Source: Halosolutus amylolyticus
Lineage (GTDB): Archaea; Halobacteriota; Halobacteria; Halobacteriales; Natrialbaceae
Direction of reading: 5' to 3'
DNA length: 64,000 nt
Assembly: GCF_023566055.1 (NCBI RefSeq)
Contig: NZ_JALIQP010000004.1
Span: forward strand, 1 to 64,000
Shown: one piece after another, positions 52,751 to 60,458 of the stretch
How the letters are laid out: the number at the start of each line of letters is the position of its first letter
Numbering within the stretch: the first letter of the stretch is position 1
Translations under genes and position numbers: made by a program
The notes under the pieces: model-generated
Database searches by the model: none
Told to the model about the DNA's origin: nothing
Seen by the model: only the letters and a program-made list of their open reading frames with translations

Positions 52751-53061
52751 GTTCCGACATCGATCACCCCCGTCCCGATCGCGCCGACATCGACGATCGC
52801 GACCTCGAGGCGGAACTCGTGAGCGCGGGAGCGGGTCACGTCGGCATCCCCGTCGATGCGATTTGCGTGGGCTGTGGGCGAGTCCGGGTTAAACGGGCCG
52901 ATCCTACTGAGATCGGCCAGGAGAACAACGTCGACGCGATCGACCTCGAGGCGTCGGACTGCACGTCGTTCAAGCACGTCTGTCACCCGTGCGGGAGCGC
53001 AACGTGGTGGAACCCGGTGGCGGTGTTGACCGGTCTCCTCGAGAGTGAGCGGGGTGAGTAG
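52747..53061 (+). CDS. Small zinc-binding provirus protein
   Basis: 104 residues with GTG start at 52747. ICVGCGRVRVKRADPTEIG and HVCHPCGSATWWNPV give two C-x2-C pairs. The rest is acidic. It directly precedes the replication-type gene by two bases and is presumably co-expressed with it. Confidence 0.65.
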   Translation: MSSDIDHPRPDRADIDDRDLEAELVSAGAGHVGIPVDAICVGCGRVRVKRADPTEIGQENNVDAIDLEASDCTSFKHVCHPCGSATWWNPVAVLTGLLESERGE

Positions 53062-53063
53062 CG

Positions 53064-54683
53064 GTGGTCCAAGTCGAGACGACACCGCACGAGATCGAGG
53101 GCCGCTGGAAGTGGCCCGATTGGGACCGCGGCCCGTACGATGCACTCTCGTCGGTGATGCTGGGGCCGCCGTTCGAGGGACATCTCGAACTGAGTACCGA
53201 AGTCGACGGCGAGCCGTGGTGGATCGAAGTGAGATACAGCAAGTCCGGTTTCGCGCCGCGACTGTCCGACGGGATCAACGCCGAACGGCTGTACGAGTGG
53301 GACATCGTGGGCCGTGGGCGGAACGAAAAGAAGGCCTCGTTCAATATCTCCCCGCGGTTTCCGAACATGCGCCACTGGGAAACTGGCGATCGGCTTCAGC
53401 TCCCGTGGGAGAATCAGGTCGGCGAAACGGAAGGCGTCGACGTCGAGTACCACACGAGCAACATCGAAGCCGATCGCGGCCTCGAGTTGCTGCCGGAGTT
53501 CTTCGCCGCAATCTTCGAGGAGGCGGAGGAACGCGTTCACCCGGAGTACTTTCGGACCGACCCGCACCCGTCCAGTACGATGTGGGCGTACGAGCGGTAC
53601 GTCCGTATCCGGCGTGAATGGGCTCGAAAGCTCTCGTCGGCGGGAGTTCTCCAGAAAGTGGCGCTGTATCTGTCCGACCTGGAGGGAGTCAAGGCCGAGT
53701 TGCACATCGACAACACGGAGGTGATGAACCACCAGAACCGGCTCTTCCTCGAGCCGTCGTCGGTGACCGAACTGCTGCCGGGCCACACCTACGGGCGGAA
53801 GTTCGAGATCTACCAGCTGAAGGATCCCGACGCGGTCTCGAAGGACCACCCGTCGTACCATCCGAAGGTGGAGGTGCTGGTCAACAAGAAGATGAACGGC
53901 GGTCAGGCGTGGGCGTGGGCCGATCGGCACGAGGTGACCGAGGAGATCGACGAGACGCTGCTGAACGCGCTGCACTGGGAAGACATTCCGCTGGCCCCGG
54001 ATGGGAACGGTGTGTACGTCGCGGACGATCACTTCGATGCGGTGGCCCGAGAGGAGCCGGTCGAACTGTACGACGATCCGACGCCGCGCCTCGAGGCGAA
54101 GACGGACCACCTGTTGATGACGACGTTGCGGGACATGGGTGAGACCGCTCGCGACGTCACCGAGACGATCGCGACCGACGGCGGTGCGACCGTCGACGAC
54201 CTCGCCGACCAGCTGGGGAAACATCCCGCGACGATCTACCGGGCGATCAACAACCTGGGCGAGATCCTCGAACTCGAACAAGGGAACGTCTCGTTTCGGG
54301 CCCGGAAGTATCGCGAAGAGCTGCGAGCGCTCGTCGAGAGCGCCGAGTACGCGATCGAGAGCTTCGCCGATCGCATTCAGCACGTGATGGGCCTGGCCGA
54401 TCACGTTGCCGAACTGTCTCCCTTCCAGGAGTGGCTCGCCGAGAACGGCGCCGAGATCGAGTTCGACCAGAACGGTGACCCGGAACGCGTGCGGGTCGAC
54501 ACGATCCTTTCCGAACTGAAAGCGAGCAGTTTCGAGAACGTCGCGACGATCGCAGCTGAAGCCCTCGAGAAGTGGTCGAAGTCAGGTAACGATCCGGCAG
54601 TACTCCGGAGCGCGCAGTTGTCCTGGAAGACTCCGGGTGGCGGCACCGAGGTCGGATTCGTCGGCGCGATCGCCGATCGCTGA
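53064..54683 (+). CDS. Large winged-helix protein, probable replication initiator
   Basis: 539 residues, GTG start at 53064. The N-terminal ~330 residues (WKWPDWDRGPYDALSSVMLGPPF, then ERLYEWDIVGRGRNEKKASFNISPRFPN) form a large unassigned domain. About 355-405 is a winged helix-turn-helix (GATVDDLADQLGKHPATIYRAINNLGEIL), then a helical tail to 539. It is followed by an origin-like region at 54727-54873. Betapleolipoviruses carry a RepA-like initiator with a winged helix instead of a rolling-circle Rep, so initiator is the best reading. No rolling-circle or helicase motifs are seen. Confidence 0.65.
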   Translation: MVQVETTPHEIEGRWKWPDWDRGPYDALSSVMLGPPFEGHLELSTEVDGEPWWIEVRYSKSGFAPRLSDGINAERLYEWDIVGRGRNEKKASFNISPRFPNMRHWETGDRLQLPWENQVGETEGVDVEYHTSNIEADRGLELLPEFFAAIFEEAEERVHPEYFRTDPHPSSTMWAYERYVRIRREWARKLSSAGVLQKVALYLSDLEGVKAELHIDNTEVMNHQNRLFLEPSSVTELLPGHTYGRKFEIYQLKDPDAVSKDHPSYHPKVEVLVNKKMNGGQAWAWADRHEVTEEIDETLLNALHWEDIPLAPDGNGVYVADDHFDAVAREEPVELYDDPTPRLEAKTDHLLMTTLRDMGETARDVTETIATDGGATVDDLADQLGKHPATIYRAINNLGEILELEQGNVSFRARKYREELRALVESAEYAIESFADRIQHVMGLADHVAELSPFQEWLAENGAEIEFDQNGDPERVRVDTILSELKASSFENVATIAAEALEKWSKSGNDPAVLRSAQLSWKTPGGGTEVGFVGAIADR

Positions 54684-54693
54684 ACCAGCCTCG

Positions 54694-54709
54694 ATAGTGG
54701 CAACACTAT
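54694..54709 (+). terminator. Hairpin after the initiator gene
   Basis: ATAGTG and CACTAT form a perfect 6-bp hairpin with GCAA loop 11 bases after the stop codon; a T-run is only weak (CCTTGTTT). Confidence 0.45.
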
Positions 54710-54726
54710 TCTGACCCCTTGTTTCG

Positions 54727-54873
54727 GCAATTCTGATTGTCTTGTAGCGGTGACTGTGCAATTCTGATTGTAGTTCTCGCCTCGAGGACGGGGTCGGCGG
54801 CGCGATCGCGCCGCGAGCCGGCGGGGTCGTTTCGCGCTTCGCGCGAAAGCCCCCTTGGCGGGTGTCGCCAAGG
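54727..54873. repeat. Origin-like cluster of direct repeats and palindromes
   Basis: GCAATTCTGATTGT occurs twice (54727-54740 and 54758-54771, 31 bases apart, about three helical turns). Then come a perfect 18-bp palindrome (54797-54814), a perfect 8-bp hairpin with 3-base loop (54830-54848) and another 8-bp hairpin (54853-54873), followed by AT-rich sequence. Iteron-like repeats plus hairpins directly after the initiator gene are the usual layout of a replication origin. Confidence 0.5.
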
Positions 54874-55023
54874 CGACAACGTCAAAAAATTACACCGCCC
54901 CGCCCTCAGTTTCGCATATCGGACTCCAATTGATGCACTTGAAATGGGGGTTGGTCAGTACTAGTAGCCGCTATTTCCTTAAATTAGAGTTTGAACCAGT
55001 CACACCATAACCAGAAGCTATAG

Positions 55024-55030
55024 TTATATT
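55024..55030 (+). promoter_or_regulatory. TATA box of the AT-rich membrane-protein gene
   Basis: TTATATT lies 26-32 bases before the ATG at 55056, giving a leaderless message. Confidence 0.5.
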
Positions 55031-55055
55031 CCCCATTTTTGTTATCATTACCTAT

Positions 55056-55613
55056 ATGATGGATTCAGATGCGTTTGACGACAAGACTACTATTAGCTTA
55101 CACCAATTAGCAGAGGAAGCAGATAACACCAGCGAGAAATCTATAGAATATTGGGAAACGATATTGAAAGAGTCAAAGTATTCTTTCCAGAACAGCCTTG
55201 ACACCATACAAGAAACACGCGAAAGAACGATCGATCTGATAAAAATAGATCTTATATTAGCATCAATTTATATAGCTCTTCTTAGATTTGGGACTAATGG
55301 CTCTCAAATCGCACCTAACTCTTTCATTCTTGCTCTTCCATTTGCCCCGTTATTATTGTCTGGTATCATATTTTTGCATGGGTACATCTCTCTTGGACCT
55401 CGTACTATTGGAATTAGTAGTGGGAATATCCACGAATCGCTATTACAGGAAAATAATAAATATGAATACTGCAAGACAATGGCTATTGTCTATGCTAAAT
55501 GGACAGACAAAAATATAGAACTAAATCAAAAATCTATGAACCATATTATGATTGGTATCGGTTGTATTTTTACTTCTCTTGGTGCTGTAGCCGGAATATT
55601 TGTGTTTTATTGA
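55056..55613 (+). CDS. AT-rich membrane protein, unknown
   Basis: 185 residues, coded with strikingly low GC and many A/T third positions. An N-terminal helical region (1-65, SLHQLAEEADNTSEKSIEYW) precedes TM1 (about 66-84), TM2 (about 95-116) and, after a helical stretch (ESLLQENNKYEYCKTMAIVYAKWTDKNIELNQ), TM3 (about 163-183). No catalytic motif. Membrane effectors of small defence or exclusion systems can look like this, but I cannot assign it. Foreign origin is clear from composition. Confidence 0.7.
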   Translation: MMDSDAFDDKTTISLHQLAEEADNTSEKSIEYWETILKESKYSFQNSLDTIQETRERTIDLIKIDLILASIYIALLRFGTNGSQIAPNSFILALPFAPLLLSGIIFLHGYISLGPRTIGISSGNIHESLLQENNKYEYCKTMAIVYAKWTDKNIELNQKSMNHIMIGIGCIFTSLGAVAGIFVFY

Positions 55614-55928
55614 TAGTATGTTCCGTAGGGACAAGAGAGGTTCACTGTTGAGATGAAAATTGTGGCTAAGGCCAAAGTCACAAACCAACCGCCCCGCCTC
55701 CACACAGTTCTGCAGCACACGTACAAAAATACTCCTCCGATTCTATTATAAAGATTGACACGAATCGAGTGCTGAATATAGGGGTTCCAGATACCTCTGA
55801 TTCATCGACTGACGATACAGTTCAAGATCGAGATTGTCGAAGAATTGCTGGCCGAGGCTAACTCACTGATCGAAGGATGCTGTCTAGACGTCACAATAGT
55901 TTTTGGTGTGTATTCTGAGGATAATACC
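55614..55928. other. AT-rich intergenic region in the provirus
   Basis: 315 bases with CTATTATAAAG near 55743-55753 as a TATA candidate and short gene-like reading stretches in two frames (for example K-I-E-I-V-E-E-L-L-A-E-A-N-S-L) that have no ATG. It could be remnant coding sequence or a long leader of the next gene. Confidence 0.4.
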
Positions 55929-56399
55929 ATGGATAAATCGAACCGCCGAAACCACGACCCCGATGACTTGGTGGATAGGTTGACAGATGTTGGAATCTTA
56001 TCCAAACGCCAATCACAGGCCATTGTCTATTTCGAGATCAAGGATGATCCTGAGAAGGATGCTCGATCACTCTTCGATATCTCAGAGAAGGAACTGGAGG
56101 ATAAGAGGGAGCGCGCGAACGAGATGATAGAAGCTGCAGAAACAACGATCAACGTATCAAAATCCGATATGGGTATCGAGGAGAGGATAGAGAAGTTACA
56201 CGAGGATGGCGTGTTGCTCGAACCCGAAGCAAAGGCGTATGTTCACTCTGAGCGTGCCGACGAATCGACGCTTGTCGATATGGTGGAGAGGCCACTATCC
56301 GATATAGAGGATCATAAGGAGACAGCGGAAGAACGGATCGACCAATGCTATGATCTGGCGTATTTTTTGGACGAACACGCCGGTATAGAGATCTACTAA
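55929..56399 (+). CDS. Repeat protein with helix-turn-helix-like units
   Basis: 156 residues from ATG 55929 (a TTG at 55845 would add 28 residues). Two repeats of ~65 residues: LVDRLTDVGILSKRQSQAIVYFEIKDD ... SLFDISEKELEDKRERANEMI, and IEKLHEDGVLLEPEAKAYVHSERADEST ... RPLSDIEDHKETAEERI. Each has the spacing of a sigma-region-4/LuxR-type helix-turn-helix (skip - gain - serine-start of recognition helix - A). Probably a DNA-binding regulator. AT-rich like its neighbours. Confidence 0.6.
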   Translation: MDKSNRRNHDPDDLVDRLTDVGILSKRQSQAIVYFEIKDDPEKDARSLFDISEKELEDKRERANEMIEAAETTINVSKSDMGIEERIEKLHEDGVLLEPEAKAYVHSERADESTLVDMVERPLSDIEDHKETAEERIDQCYDLAYFLDEHAGIEIY

Positions 56400-56432
56400 T
56401 CCGTTCACGCGCTGAAGAACGTGAGATTAATT

Positions 56433-56459
56433 GCGCGGCGCACAGAGCGCGCGCCGCGC
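56433..56459. terminator. Strong GC hairpin after the regulator gene
   Basis: GCGCGGCGC (56433-56441) is perfectly inverted at 56451-56459 around a 9-base loop, 34 bases after the stop, in otherwise AT-rich DNA. Terminator or stable RNA 3' end. Confidence 0.45.
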
Positions 56460-56638
56460 TAGTGGAAAAGTTGAATCTGCCGATATCGAGCATCACAGAG
56501 TCAATATCGAACTGGTAGTCTACACCGGAACCTCGACAAGTGATGTTGCCGAGTCTGCTTAGGAGGGATCAATTCCAGAACAACGAATGATGAAATGCCA
56601 AAAGAAACAAGTGTTGATTATGCAATGAAACCATCAGA

Positions 56639-57181
56639 ATGGATAAACACGAGACGATTCGAGAAGACCTATTTGAAATTGATACCGACGAATTCGACAA
56701 ATTTGTCACAGACTTGTGGGAATACCGGGGATACGATATTGAAGATCCCGATGCCCGCCGAGCGACATTTAAGGCTACGAAAGGAGGTGGCTTCCTTAGG
56801 TCTGGAACGACAGAGCTTGTGCAGCCGCTTTATCGAGAAGGATACAAAGTTGATAAGTCAGATGTAAATCGCGTTCTCGATCTTCGTTTTGGAGACGATA
56901 TTGATGAACTCGTTGTGGTAACGACGACGGAGTTTACGGAAGGAGCGCGAAAGCAAGGAAAACGGCCAGATGTGCGAGTCATCAGTGGTGAAGAACTCGC
57001 TGACCTAATCATTGAGGAGAATGCAGAGAAAGTTCTTGATCGATATCTGCCGAAGGGGTCGGTCCTTAAAGGATTGTTCTGGCTATTTGTGATCCTTCCC
57101 TTGAAGATAATGTGGGCTTTGATCGTATTTCCGCTTAAGCTGCTCTTTGGATCGAATAGTGAGAAACAGTCCGAATCATAA
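56639..57181 (+). CDS. Membrane-anchored Mrr-like restriction-endonuclease-fold protein
   Basis: 180 residues. FDKFVTDLWEYRGYDIEDPDARR is the usual start of Mrr-type folds, and VVVTTTEFTEGARKQGKRPDVRVISGEELADLI is its C-terminal half. Between them ELVQPLYREGYKV has the Gln of the Q-x-K motif, but Lys does not follow two residues later, so catalysis is doubtful. Residues ~142-172 form one or two membrane helices (LFWLFVILPLKIMWALIVFPLKLLF). A nuclease-fold domain tethered to the membrane could act against incoming DNA or as a sensor. AT-rich, laterally acquired. Confidence 0.65.
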   Translation: MDKHETIREDLFEIDTDEFDKFVTDLWEYRGYDIEDPDARRATFKATKGGGFLRSGTTELVQPLYREGYKVDKSDVNRVLDLRFGDDIDELVVVTTTEFTEGARKQGKRPDVRVISGEELADLIIEENAEKVLDRYLPKGSVLKGLFWLFVILPLKIMWALIVFPLKLLFGSNSEKQSES

Positions 57182-57243
57182 TGCGGCCGATCTAGACTTC
57201 TACTCTACTTCTTCCAGGGGTCACACGTTGCGACGATCGGTTT

Positions 57244-57288
57244 CCCGAATATGAACACGAGTCGAGTACCGGCCGTGTTCATATCGGG
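57244..57288. promoter_or_regulatory. Long inverted repeat, operator-like
   Basis: CCCGAATATGAACACG (57244-57259) is inverted at 57274-57288 (CGTGTTCATATCGGG) with one base missing, around a 14-base spacer. It lies upstream of the TTTATAAAA TATA box (57349-57357) of the next gene. Confidence 0.5.
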
Positions 57289-57348
57289 CCCACGCCCATC
57301 GCGATCGCCCCGGCCACGGTGCCGATCGAGGCGGGTCCCGACACCCTC

Positions 57349-57357
57349 TTTATAAAA
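57349..57357 (+). promoter_or_regulatory. TATA box of the DUF7692-like gene
   Basis: TTTATAAAA, about 56-64 bases before the ATG at 57413, which leaves a leader of roughly 35 bases. Confidence 0.55.
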
Positions 57358-57412
57358 TAGACTCGTTCGAGTGAACCGAAAAAACTAGGAATAGCGGATC
57401 GTGTTCACAGCC

Positions 57413-57703
57413 ATGTCTCATAATGAGACGCCGGGATCGGTTCGAATCCGGACCGACGACGGGAACGAATGGCGGTTCGACGCTATCCAAAAGGCCGCGA
57501 AGTTCTACGACTGTAACCGATCGAACGCGATCGCCTTCGCGTGCAACGACGTCGACGAACTCGTGGCCGCGGCTCGACGCGTCCTGGAGCGCGACGATTT
57601 GACAATCAAACAGCGCCGAGAGATTGCAGACACACTGAGCACGCGAGCGGTCTCCTTCGACGTCAAGACTGAAATTGCGGTCGAAACGAAAGGCGAGATG
57701 TAA
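57413..57703 (+). CDS. Small provirus regulator-like protein, DUF7692-like
   Basis: 96 residues from ATG 57413. RIRTDDGNEWRFDAIQKAAKFYDCNRSNAIAFACNDVDELVAAARRVLERDDL resembles small haloviral proteins of the DUF7692 type, which look like ribbon-helix-helix or CopG-like DNA binders (K-A-A-K-F-Y-x-C-N-R-S-N-A-I helix). GC content is host-like again. Convergent with the nuclease-like gene at 57924. Confidence 0.6.
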   Translation: MSHNETPGSVRIRTDDGNEWRFDAIQKAAKFYDCNRSNAIAFACNDVDELVAAARRVLERDDLTIKQRREIADTLSTRAVSFDVKTEIAVETKGEM

Positions 57704-57790
57704 CTGAATACCGATAATATGGAGTTCGAATTATGGCACTAAATATCCCATAACTGACTAGGCAGAATCATTATGGATGTGGCGCTTCAA

Positions 57791-57852
57791 TATCGAAGTA
57801 GGGCTGGAGAGGTAGGTGGTGAAGTGGTGGACTACTCCAGCCCAACTTTCGA
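57791..57852. other. Long hairpin between convergent genes
   Basis: ATCGAAGTAGGGCTGGAG (57791-57808) pairs with CTCCAGCCCAACTTTCGAT (57834-57852) with one bulge and one mismatch. The 25-base loop is G-rich and unpaired. It may be a bidirectional terminator for the two converging genes or a small structured RNA. The 220-base gap holds nothing else. Confidence 0.5.
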
Positions 57853-57923
57853 TACACAAACTTTGCCCTTCAATCCCTCGTTATTAGTTGACGTTTTCCA
57901 AGAACAATAGCAGATAGTTACCG

Positions 57924-58319
57924 TCAAAAGATAGCATCAATCGAGAGTTTCGCCTGTTCGGTCCCACGGTGATCGCCGCCACCGTGCCATCGCAACATGG
58001 GCAGGCTTGAGGCCGCGATCGCCTTCGTCTTCAGAATCTGTGTTCCGGTCCCTCGCTTCCGATAGACGGCAAATCCGTACATTCCCCCGGCTCGCACGAG
58101 TTTCGAGTGGTACTGCCTGTACACCTTGAAGTTGCCCGGATTCCCGTCGGCGTGACGATGAGCCGTCGCTTTGAACTCCCACGGGGTGCCGTCCTTCTTG
58201 CCGTCGTACCAGCTGGTGTCGATCCGCTTGCCGTCCTGGTCGACGAGATCGACGCGATACGTCTCCGCGAGGTGGTACTCACACGCCGTCCCATGTTTGT
58301 TCGCTTTGTGAGATGGCAT
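57924..58319 (-). CDS. Putative PD-(D/E)XK nuclease of the provirus
   Basis: 131 residues. KHGTACEYHLAETYRVDLVDQDGKRIDTSWYDGKKDGTPWEFKATAHRH shows an early Glu helix, an Asp before the central strand (SWYD) and the W-E-F-K pair. That is the E ... D ... E-x-K layout of Holliday-junction resolvase-like nucleases. The remainder is basic (KVYRQYHSKLVRAGG), suited to DNA. TATA box at 58358-58367 on the minus strand. Likely used in viral genome recombination or nicking. Confidence 0.65.
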   Translation of the reverse strand: MPSHKANKHGTACEYHLAETYRVDLVDQDGKRIDTSWYDGKKDGTPWEFKATAHRHADGNPGNFKVYRQYHSKLVRAGGMYGFAVYRKRGTGTQILKTKAIAASSLPMLRWHGGGDHRGTEQAKLSIDAIF

Positions 58320-58357
58320 TCTTATTCGATACGCGATCGCTCGCGCCTCGCACGCGT

Positions 58358-58367
58358 CTTATATATA
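58358..58367 (-). promoter_or_regulatory. TATA box of the nuclease-like gene
   Basis: Minus-strand TATATATAAG about 40 bases upstream of the ATG at 58319, in a GC-rich gap of 172 bases. Confidence 0.6.
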
Positions 58368-58491
58368 CACTCCTCGTCGCTACTCGAGGCGGATCGATCC
58401 GGTGGGCCGTCGGCCCTGGCGGGCCGATCGGCCGCCGCCCATAGGGTGGCCGGGGGTGTCCGGACACGGACGCGCGGACATCGTATCGCCA

Positions 58492-59646
58492 TCATGCGGT
58501 TATCGCCTCAACTCTGTCCAGTGCCTCGTCGTGATCGCCGTCCTGAATCTCGGGCCATCGATCGCCGACCCAGCTTTTCCCGAACGGGACGAATTTGGCC
58601 GTCTCGCGGTGGCTCAGGCCGTCCTCTTTGCATGCCTTGACGGTCCAGATTGCGACGTCGTAGGCGACGTCTCCCGGTTCTGGGTTCTCGTCGTCTTCGG
58701 CACCTGTCCACGACCACACGGCAGGGTCTTTCGTGTCGTAGCGCCAGTCTGTCTGGGGAATCCCGTCGATTTCGAACCGGACGTCCCGGACTTCGCCGCT
58801 CTTGATCCTGTCCGCGACGCGAGCCTGTTTGAGAGAGCTTTTCTGGAAGATATAGCCGACTCTCCACAGCAGCGGGTGAATACTGCTCTCGTCGTGTGCG
58901 ACGTAGATCAGCATCCCGTCGTACTTCCGGATCTTGAATACGAGCGGTCCCATCTTCTTGCGCATCAGGTACCCCGACTTACCGCCGCCGTCGCCGACGC
59001 TCGAGAACTCGTCGCCGATGAATAGCTTCGCCTCCTGGTCGTAGTTGAGCGGGTCGCCGTTCTGCTGAACCCACTCCTCCATCGATCTGTAATTCGGGAT
59101 GAAGCCGTCGCGTGTCTGGCCGTCTGCATCGGTCCACTGGTCGGTTTCCTTCAGCGTCGGGATGTTGCTCGCGACCTTCTCGATCCCGAGCAGGTGCTTC
59201 GCTCGCTGCGCGAGCAGGCACGCGAGGTCGGTCTTTCCGGTCCCCATGTCGCCGATAATGACGATGACCGGTGCCGGATCCTGAATGATCTGGTCGACCT
59301 GCTGAATCGCCTTCATCCCGGAGATGTCCGCCCGTTCGTTCTGGTCGCCGGTCAGGTGCTTCAGCGTCGGCATATCTCCTGCATCGAGTGCCGTCCGACC
59401 AGTCTCGGTCGCCGCGATCGCGCGAATCTCTCGCGTCTCGTCGAGACCGTCCGCGGTGCCGGGCATCCGTCCCGGTTTGCTCAGCTCCCGGACGTCGTAG
59501 TATTCCGCCTGGATCGAGAGGAACCGGGAGACCATCTCGTCCCGAACGATCCCCGTGTGTTCGTGCGCGTCGGCATCGCGAACGCCGTAGCCGTCCTGAT
59601 GCTCCCGAAACTGTGCTGGCGTGTAGACGTCGTTATCGTCCGTCAT
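58492..59646 (-). CDS. P-loop ATPase, pleolipovirus VP8-like
   Basis: 384 residues. Walker A is GDMGTGKT (132-139), Walker B is LFIGDEF (208-214), followed by a sensor-like LIYVAHDESS (about 246-255). The C-terminal part has a helix-turn-helix-like ending (LSHRETAKFVPFGKSWVGDRW). Pleolipoviruses end their conserved gene block with such an ATPase (VP8 in HRPV-1). It may package or energise genome movement. It overlaps the upstream gene by four bases. Confidence 0.82.
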   Translation of the reverse strand: MTDDNDVYTPAQFREHQDGYGVRDADAHEHTGIVRDEMVSRFLSIQAEYYDVRELSKPGRMPGTADGLDETREIRAIAATETGRTALDAGDMPTLKHLTGDQNERADISGMKAIQQVDQIIQDPAPVIVIIGDMGTGKTDLACLLAQRAKHLLGIEKVASNIPTLKETDQWTDADGQTRDGFIPNYRSMEEWVQQNGDPLNYDQEAKLFIGDEFSSVGDGGGKSGYLMRKKMGPLVFKIRKYDGMLIYVAHDESSIHPLLWRVGYIFQKSSLKQARVADRIKSGEVRDVRFEIDGIPQTDWRYDTKDPAVWSWTGAEDDENPEPGDVAYDVAIWTVKACKEDGLSHRETAKFVPFGKSWVGDRWPEIQDGDHDEALDRVEAITA

Positions 59647-60458
59647 TCTTGTCCTCCGTCGGTCGCCGCTTCCTGCGGCCCACTGCCCACGCCCACGTCG
59701 GCCGGGGTGTCGATCGCGTCCATCGCCTCGTCCTCGAGGTCGCCGACGCGATCGCCGCCGGGAACCTCGTCCGGTTCCAGCGTGGGAAGGTCGTCGTCAC
59801 CCAACCCCGTCGCGTCGTCTTCGAAGTCCTCGAACACGTCCTTCACCGCGTCCTGATCCATCATCTTCCCGCGTTCTCGCGCCTCGGCCATGCTGTTCAC
59901 GAGCCGGCGCTGGATGTCCGCGCCGAACTCGCTCACACTGTCGCGCAGAATGTTCAGCGCGATATGCGATTCCGTGAGTTTCCCGTAGATCGCTTCCATG
60001 TGGCTCTTGCTCGTCAGAAGCTTGGTGTCGGCCACTTCCTCCAGCCACACGCCCTTCACCCGGAGTTCGCCGACGTCCTCCAGCCATTCGAACTCCTGTA
60101 CTGCCCACGCGGAGCCGCCGTTGACCGGGTAGGGGTTCGGTCCCTCGATCGATTTCTCGGCCCAGACCGACGGCTCGACGTAGAACTTCTCGAGGTCATC
60201 GTTCACCGCGTTGACGTGGTGTACCTCGACCATATTGCGGGTCCGGAGCTTCTTCACGAACCACACGAAGAAGCCGAACAGCGCCGGGCCGAACAGCATC
60301 GTCGCTGCGAGCATCCCCACTGCGACCGGGGGTACCTGCGGGATCGACGGCCGGAAGATAACCAGCGCCGCGCCGAGCGAGAACAGCACGCCGAGTACCA
60401 GTATTTGCGCCTCTGCGACCAGATACGTGAGTCGGTCGTACCAGTTTCCGAATCTCAT
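59643..60458 (-). CDS. Membrane protein, pleolipovirus ORF7-like
   Basis: 271 residues. Two membrane helices (about 12-35 and 43-67) are followed by a cytoplasmic domain with a conserved-looking HHVNAVNDDLEKFYVEPSVW and LLTSKSHMEAIYGKLTESHIALNILRD, and an acidic disordered tail (about 220-271). Both ends overlap their neighbours (ATGA), so the four virion genes are one translational unit. Position between the ORF6-like and ATPase genes matches pleolipoviruses. Confidence 0.75.
   Translation of the reverse strand: MRFGNWYDRLTYLVAEAQILVLGVLFSLGAALVIFRPSIPQVPPVAVGMLAATMLFGPALFGFFVWFVKKLRTRNMVEVHHVNAVNDDLEKFYVEPSVWAEKSIEGPNPYPVNGGSAWAVQEFEWLEDVGELRVKGVWLEEVADTKLLTSKSHMEAIYGKLTESHIALNILRDSVSEFGADIQRRLVNSMAEARERGKMMDQDAVKDVFEDFEDDATGLGDDDLPTLEPDEVPGGDRVGDLEDEAMDAIDTPADVGVGSGPQEAATDGGQE

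Noticed and set aside
54737..54964. 75-codon frame across the origin-like region
   Set aside because: It runs through the palindromes with no protein-like pattern and lacks a promoter.
55845..55928. Extension of the repeat-protein gene to a TTG start
   Set aside because: The ATG at 55929 begins the repeated domain and the extension has no good start or promoter at proper distance; kept only as an alternative.
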